Made by a program: the position numbers and the translations under genes. From the NCBI GenBank assembly GCA_002737725.1, contig NSIP01000009.1, forward strand, positions 1-64,000: a stretch of 64,000 nt of DNA. Direction: 5' to 3'. Below, piece after piece: positions 60,826-64,000 of this stretch. Every line of letters starts with the position of its first letter. Position 1 is the stretch's first letter. Origin of the DNA: Rhodospirillaceae bacterium. GTDB lineage: Bacteria > Pseudomonadota > Alphaproteobacteria > Rhodospirillales > Rhodospirillaceae. Below the pieces are notes generated by a model. That model saw nothing but the letters and a program-made list of their open reading frames with translations. It did not search any database and had not been told where the DNA came from.

Positions 60826-63702
60826 ATGCGGGATACAGCTTTAGAACTGGCCATCAATCAGGCCGGCGGCGTCGCTTCATTGGCCCGGGCCATCAATGTC
60901 ACGTCCCAGGCTATCAGCCAGTGGGACCGGGTTCCGGCTGAACGCGTTCTGGCCGTGGAAAAAGCCACCGATGGCAAAGTCACGCGCCAGGAATTGCGCC
61001 CCGACCTTTACCCTTCGGGCGAAGGCGCGGTGCCCGCGGGCACGCCGGGCAAGTGGGTTTATGCCTTTGGTGCGGGTAAAGCCGAGGGGCGCGCGGATAT
61101 GAAAAACTTGCTGGGCGGCAAGGGTGCCAACTTGGCCGAGATGAGCGCCATTGGTTTGCCGGTGCCGCCGGGCTTCACCATCACCACCGAACTGTGCACG
61201 CAATTTTACGCCAACAATAAAAACTACCCCGCCGACTTGCGTGGGCAGGTGGAGACTGCGCTAGCCACCATCGAAAATTTGATTGGCACTAAATTCGGTG
61301 ACGTCACGAACCCGCTTCTCGTCTCCGTGCGGTCGGGCGCGCGCGCTTCGATGCCGGGCATGATGGATACCATCCTCAACTTAGGGCTCAACGATGACAC
61401 CGTCGAAGGGTTGGCCAAGCAAGCTAACGATCCGCGCTTTGCCTACGACAGCTATCGTCGCTTTATCCAAATGTATTCTGACGTGGTGCTGGGCTGCGAT
61501 CACTACAACTTTGAACATCTGCTCGAGATCGCCAAAGAAGACAAAGGTGTTGCGCTCGATACGCAATTAGACGCCGATGATTTGAAAAAACTCGTCGCCG
61601 CCTACAAAGCCAAAGTTCAAGAAGAACTCGACCGCCCCTTCCCGCAAGATGTGCACGAACAATTGTGGGGCGCCATTGGTGCGGTGTTCCAAAGCTGGAT
61701 GAACCAACGCGCCATTACGTACCGCAAACTGCAAGACATCCCAGAAAGCTGGGGCACAGCCGTTAATGTACAGTCCATGGTATTTGGCAACATGGGCAAC
61801 GACTGCGCCACGGGCGTGTGCTTCACGCGCGATCCTTCGACCGGTGAAAATTTGTTTTACGGCGAATACTTGGTCAATGCTCAAGGCGAAGACGTGGTGG
61901 CGGGCATTCGCACGCCGCAGCAAATCACAATCGCTGGCAAAAATGCGCAAAGCTCCAACTTGCCAGCCATGGAAGAGTCGATGCCCGAAATGTACCGGCA
62001 ATTGGTTGGGGTGCGCGAGAAACTCGAGCGCCACTACACCGATATGCAAGACATGGAATTCACCATCCAGAAGAACAAACTTTGGATGCTGCAAACCCGC
62101 AATGGTAAGCGCACGTCAAAGGCTTCTTTGCGGATTGCGGTTGATATGGTCAACGAGGGAATCGTTTCTGAAACCGAAGCGGTCAAGCGCATCAACCCCG
62201 CGCAGCTTGATCAGTTACTGCACCCGACCTTGAACCCCAAAGCACCACGCCAATTGTTATCGCGCGGGTTACCGGCTTCACCTGGTGCCGCTTCGGGCCG
62301 CATCGTGTTCACCGCCGAAGATGCTGAAGATTGGCACAAACGCGGCGAGCGCATTGTGTTGGTGCGTCGCGAAACCAGCCCCGAAGACATTGGCGGCATG
62401 CACGTCAGCCAAGGCATTCTCACCACGCGTGGTGGCATGACCAGCCATGCGGCTGTGGTGGCCCGTGGCATGGGTACGCCCTGTGTGTGCGGTGCGGGCG
62501 ACATTCAAATCGATGCCAAGGCCAAGACATTCCGCGTGCGTGATAAAATCTTGTTGGAAGGCGATATTATTACATTGGACGGCGCGACCGGCGAGATTTT
62601 CCTGGGCCAAGTGCCCACCATCCAACCTGAACTGACAGGCGATTTTGCCATCCTCATGACGTGGGTCGATAAAATTCGCCTTTTGAAAGTGCGTGCTAAC
62701 GCCGAGACTCCGCTCGATGCCGAGACGGCCCGCAAATTCGGTGCCGAAGGCATTGGTCTGGCACGCACCGAACATATGTTCTTCGACCCCGAACGTATTT
62801 TAAGCATCCGCCAAATGATTTTGGCCAAAGACGCGGGCGGACGCCGTGCTGCACTGGACAAATTGCTGCCTCATCAACGTGGCGATTTTGTAAAACTCTT
62901 TTCGATCATGGATGGGTTGCCCGTGACGATCCGACTGCTTGATCCACCTTTGCACGAATTCTTGCCACAGACCGAGGCCGAGGCTGCCGAAGTGGCGCAA
63001 GCCAGCGGTGTGTCTGTTGAATCGGTGCGCGATCTGTTGGTGAAGTTGCACGAGAGCAACCCGATGTTGGGGCATCGTGGTGTCCGCTTGGGTGTGTCGC
63101 ATCCTGAAATCTATGAGATGCAAGTGCGCGCTATTTTTGAAGCTGCAGTTCAAGTTTCACAAGCGGGTAAGGTTGTACTGCCAGAGGTTATGATTCCGTT
63201 GGTTGGCAACAAAAAAGAATTCGACCTGATGAAAGCAGTCGTTGATGCCACCGCCAAGGCGGTGTTTGACGCCGCGAAAGTGAGTGTTCCATACTTGGTT
63301 GGAACCATGATTGAAATCCCTAGGGCCGCATTGATAGCAGGCGAGATTGCCCAGTCCGCCGATTTCTTTTCGTTTGGAACGAACGATCTGACGCAAACAA
63401 CTCTTGGGCTGTCACGTGATGACTGCGCGCCGTTGATTGAAATTTATTGCACCAAAGGTATTTTTGAAAAAGACCCCTTCGCCAGCCTTGATCAAGAGGG
63501 TGTCGGGCAGTTGATTACCATGGGCACCGAGCGTGGCCGGGCTGCACGCCCGGGCCTCAAAGTCGGCGTGTGCGGTGAACACGGCGGCGACCCGGCCTCC
63601 ATCCATTTTTTCCATAAGGCGGGTTTGGATTACGTGTCGTGCTCGCCCTATCGTGTGCCGGTGGCGCGCTTGGCAGCTGCCCAAGCGGCTTTGGCGGGGT
63701 AG
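60826..63702 (+). CDS. ppdK: Pyruvate phosphate dikinase with N-terminal Cro/YdaS-like HTH domain
   Basis: PPDK interconverts pyruvate/ATP/Pi and PEP/AMP/PPi. From about residue 76 it is a complete PPDK: KWVYAFGAGKAEG, LLGGKGANLAEMSAIGLPVP, swivelling catalytic His541 in GGMTSHAAVVARGMGTPC, and the PEP-domain Cys916 in GVCGEHGGDP. Residues 1-63 are different: MRDTALELAINQAGGVASLA, NVTSQAISQWDRVPAERVLA and VTRQELRPDLYP form a Cro/YdaS-type helix-turn-helix. The 12-residue linker SGEGAVPAGTPG has no stop. ATG 60826 starts the HTH, an earlier ATG at 60772 is possible, and an internal GTG at 61030 behind GAAGG could give PPDK alone. The fusion is unusual to my knowledge. Confidence 0.9.
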   Translation: MRDTALELAINQAGGVASLARAINVTSQAISQWDRVPAERVLAVEKATDGKVTRQELRPDLYPSGEGAVPAGTPGKWVYAFGAGKAEGRADMKNLLGGKGANLAEMSAIGLPVPPGFTITTELCTQFYANNKNYPADLRGQVETALATIENLIGTKFGDVTNPLLVSVRSGARASMPGMMDTILNLGLNDDTVEGLAKQANDPRFAYDSYRRFIQMYSDVVLGCDHYNFEHLLEIAKEDKGVALDTQLDADDLKKLVAAYKAKVQEELDRPFPQDVHEQLWGAIGAVFQSWMNQRAITYRKLQDIPESWGTAVNVQSMVFGNMGNDCATGVCFTRDPSTGENLFYGEYLVNAQGEDVVAGIRTPQQITIAGKNAQSSNLPAMEESMPEMYRQLVGVREKLERHYTDMQDMEFTIQKNKLWMLQTRNGKRTSKASLRIAVDMVNEGIVSETEAVKRINPAQLDQLLHPTLNPKAPRQLLSRGLPASPGAASGRIVFTAEDAEDWHKRGERIVLVRRETSPEDIGGMHVSQGILTTRGGMTSHAAVVARGMGTPCVCGAGDIQIDAKAKTFRVRDKILLEGDIITLDGATGEIFLGQVPTIQPELTGDFAILMTWVDKIRLLKVRANAETPLDAETARKFGAEGIGLARTEHMFFDPERILSIRQMILAKDAGGRRAALDKLLPHQRGDFVKLFSIMDGLPVTIRLLDPPLHEFLPQTEAEAAEVAQASGVSVESVRDLLVKLHESNPMLGHRGVRLGVSHPEIYEMQVRAIFEAAVQVSQAGKVVLPEVMIPLVGNKKEFDLMKAVVDATAKAVFDAAKVSVPYLVGTMIEIPRAALIAGEIAQSADFFSFGTNDLTQTTLGLSRDDCAPLIEIYCTKGIFEKDPFASLDQEGVGQLITMGTERGRAARPGLKVGVCGEHGGDPASIHFFHKAGLDYVSCSPYRVPVARLAAAQAALAG

Positions 63703-63765
63703 ATAAATCAGCCGCGCAACTTTTCTGCACCGCAGCAAAAAGGCTCATCGCAATAGCGCAATAAT

Positions 63766-64000
63766 TTACTCCGCGCCCAGTTTCATCCACGCTGCGGGTT
63801 GTGGTGTCACGTGTGATGCGCCGCAACGCAGGATTCCGTCGGCGGCGTTGCGCCATGCCTCAAGGCGGATCAGCGCTAAGCCAGTACCGTCGTGCGCGCT
63901 TCTCATTTCGCCTGCGTTTTCCCCCTCGACAGTGAGCGGAGCGCCAGACGGTGGTGTGGGGCCGTCGATGCGCACGGGCATCAGGCGTTTTTTTACTAAC
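63766..64000 (-). CDS. ygfZ: YgfZ-like folate-binding protein, 3' part
   Basis: Only the C-terminal part is inside the window; the 5' end lies beyond base 64000. The frame reads LVKKRLMPVRIDGPTPPSGA, PLTVEGENAGEMRSAHDG and ends AWMKLGAE, matching the C-terminal barrel of YgfZ/IbaG-type, GcvT-related proteins that help repair or assemble Fe-S clusters. The K-R-x-x-P-V-R motif is typical. The conserved K-x-C-Y-x-G-Q-E motif would be outside the window. Confidence 0.75.
   Translation of the reverse strand, partial: LVKKRLMPVRIDGPTPPSGAPLTVEGENAGEMRSAHDGTGLALIRLEAWRNAADGILRCGASHVTPQPAAWMKLGAE

Noticed and set aside
1-64000. CRISPR array, prophage, toxin-antitoxin or defence cluster
   Set aside because: No regularly spaced direct repeats, phage structural genes or defence genes were seen. 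The only HTH of antitoxin type is fused to PPDK with no toxin gene beside it.

Overview
The window looks chromosomal and alphaproteobacterial. CckA sits directly downstream of a flgB-flgC-fliE-flhB remnant, there is a FlaF remnant, recA carries a GTTC-N7-GTTC SOS box, and a phasin, an NADP isocitrate dehydrogenase and an N-extended DksA are present. Genus is not determinable by eye. Most genes are ordinary housekeeping or metabolic genes, but an unusual number are freshly damaged: in-frame deletion chimeras, single nonsense codons, homopolymer frameshifts and one 68-bp inversion.

Region by region. 1-7500: a transposase tail, dksA, then a collapsed flagellar locus. It holds a flaF tail, a fliM tail with a nonsense codon, intact DUF6468 and MotE-like genes, an OmpA/MotB-like::FlgB chimera, flgC with ATA where ATG is expected, intact fliE, and a flhB C-terminal scrap, followed by the hybrid kinase gene cckA. 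7500-16000: two secreted proteins, a truncated methyltransferase, SOS-regulated recA, alaS, a phasin with TGC-type operator boxes, and a MoxR::VWA chimera. 15.7-19 kb: a MacA/MacB-type ABC exporter. 19-25.7 kb: DUF1838, cupin, VOC, cytochrome b561, leuC-leuD, a Cys-rich protein and an EamA permease. 25.7-32.4 kb: two exported NAD(P)-binding paralogues with an exported amidohydrolase, a class III CoA transferase, HMG-CoA lyase and carbonic anhydrase. 32.4-39 kb: a VOC pseudogene, two related methyltransferases flanking a small regulated membrane operon whose DUF2306 gene is broken by a micro-inversion, a peptide-type solute-binding protein and a CIA30 protein. 39-49.3 kb: icd, a VOC pseudogene, a LOG protein, a cytochrome c'/cytochrome b pair, a wrecked LysM gene, psd-pssA, and a Tat-type SDR plus FAD oxidase pair. 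49.4-60.4 kb: uvrB, then a glycan-type cluster of four methyltransferase genes, a GT4 glycosyltransferase and a 993-residue methyltransferase/methyltransferase/coiled-coil/GT2 fusion. 60.8-64 kb: pyruvate phosphate dikinase with an N-terminal Cro/YdaS-like DNA-binding domain, and the 3' part of a YgfZ gene.

Functional links: psd-pssA make phosphatidylethanolamine. leuCD act in leucine synthesis and HMG-CoA lyase in leucine or ketone breakdown. icd and PPDK are central carbon genes. recA and uvrB are DNA repair genes. The cell should be non-motile by the flagellum encoded here, yet it keeps cckA, whose cell-cycle role does not depend on motility.

The most noteworthy observations are the HTH-PPDK fusion, the 68-bp inversion whose reversal exactly rebuilds a DUF2306 protein, and the repeated in-frame deletion chimeras. 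The last could reflect real reductive decay or assembly collapse, and read mapping would decide. No CRISPR array, rRNA or convincing tRNA was seen.
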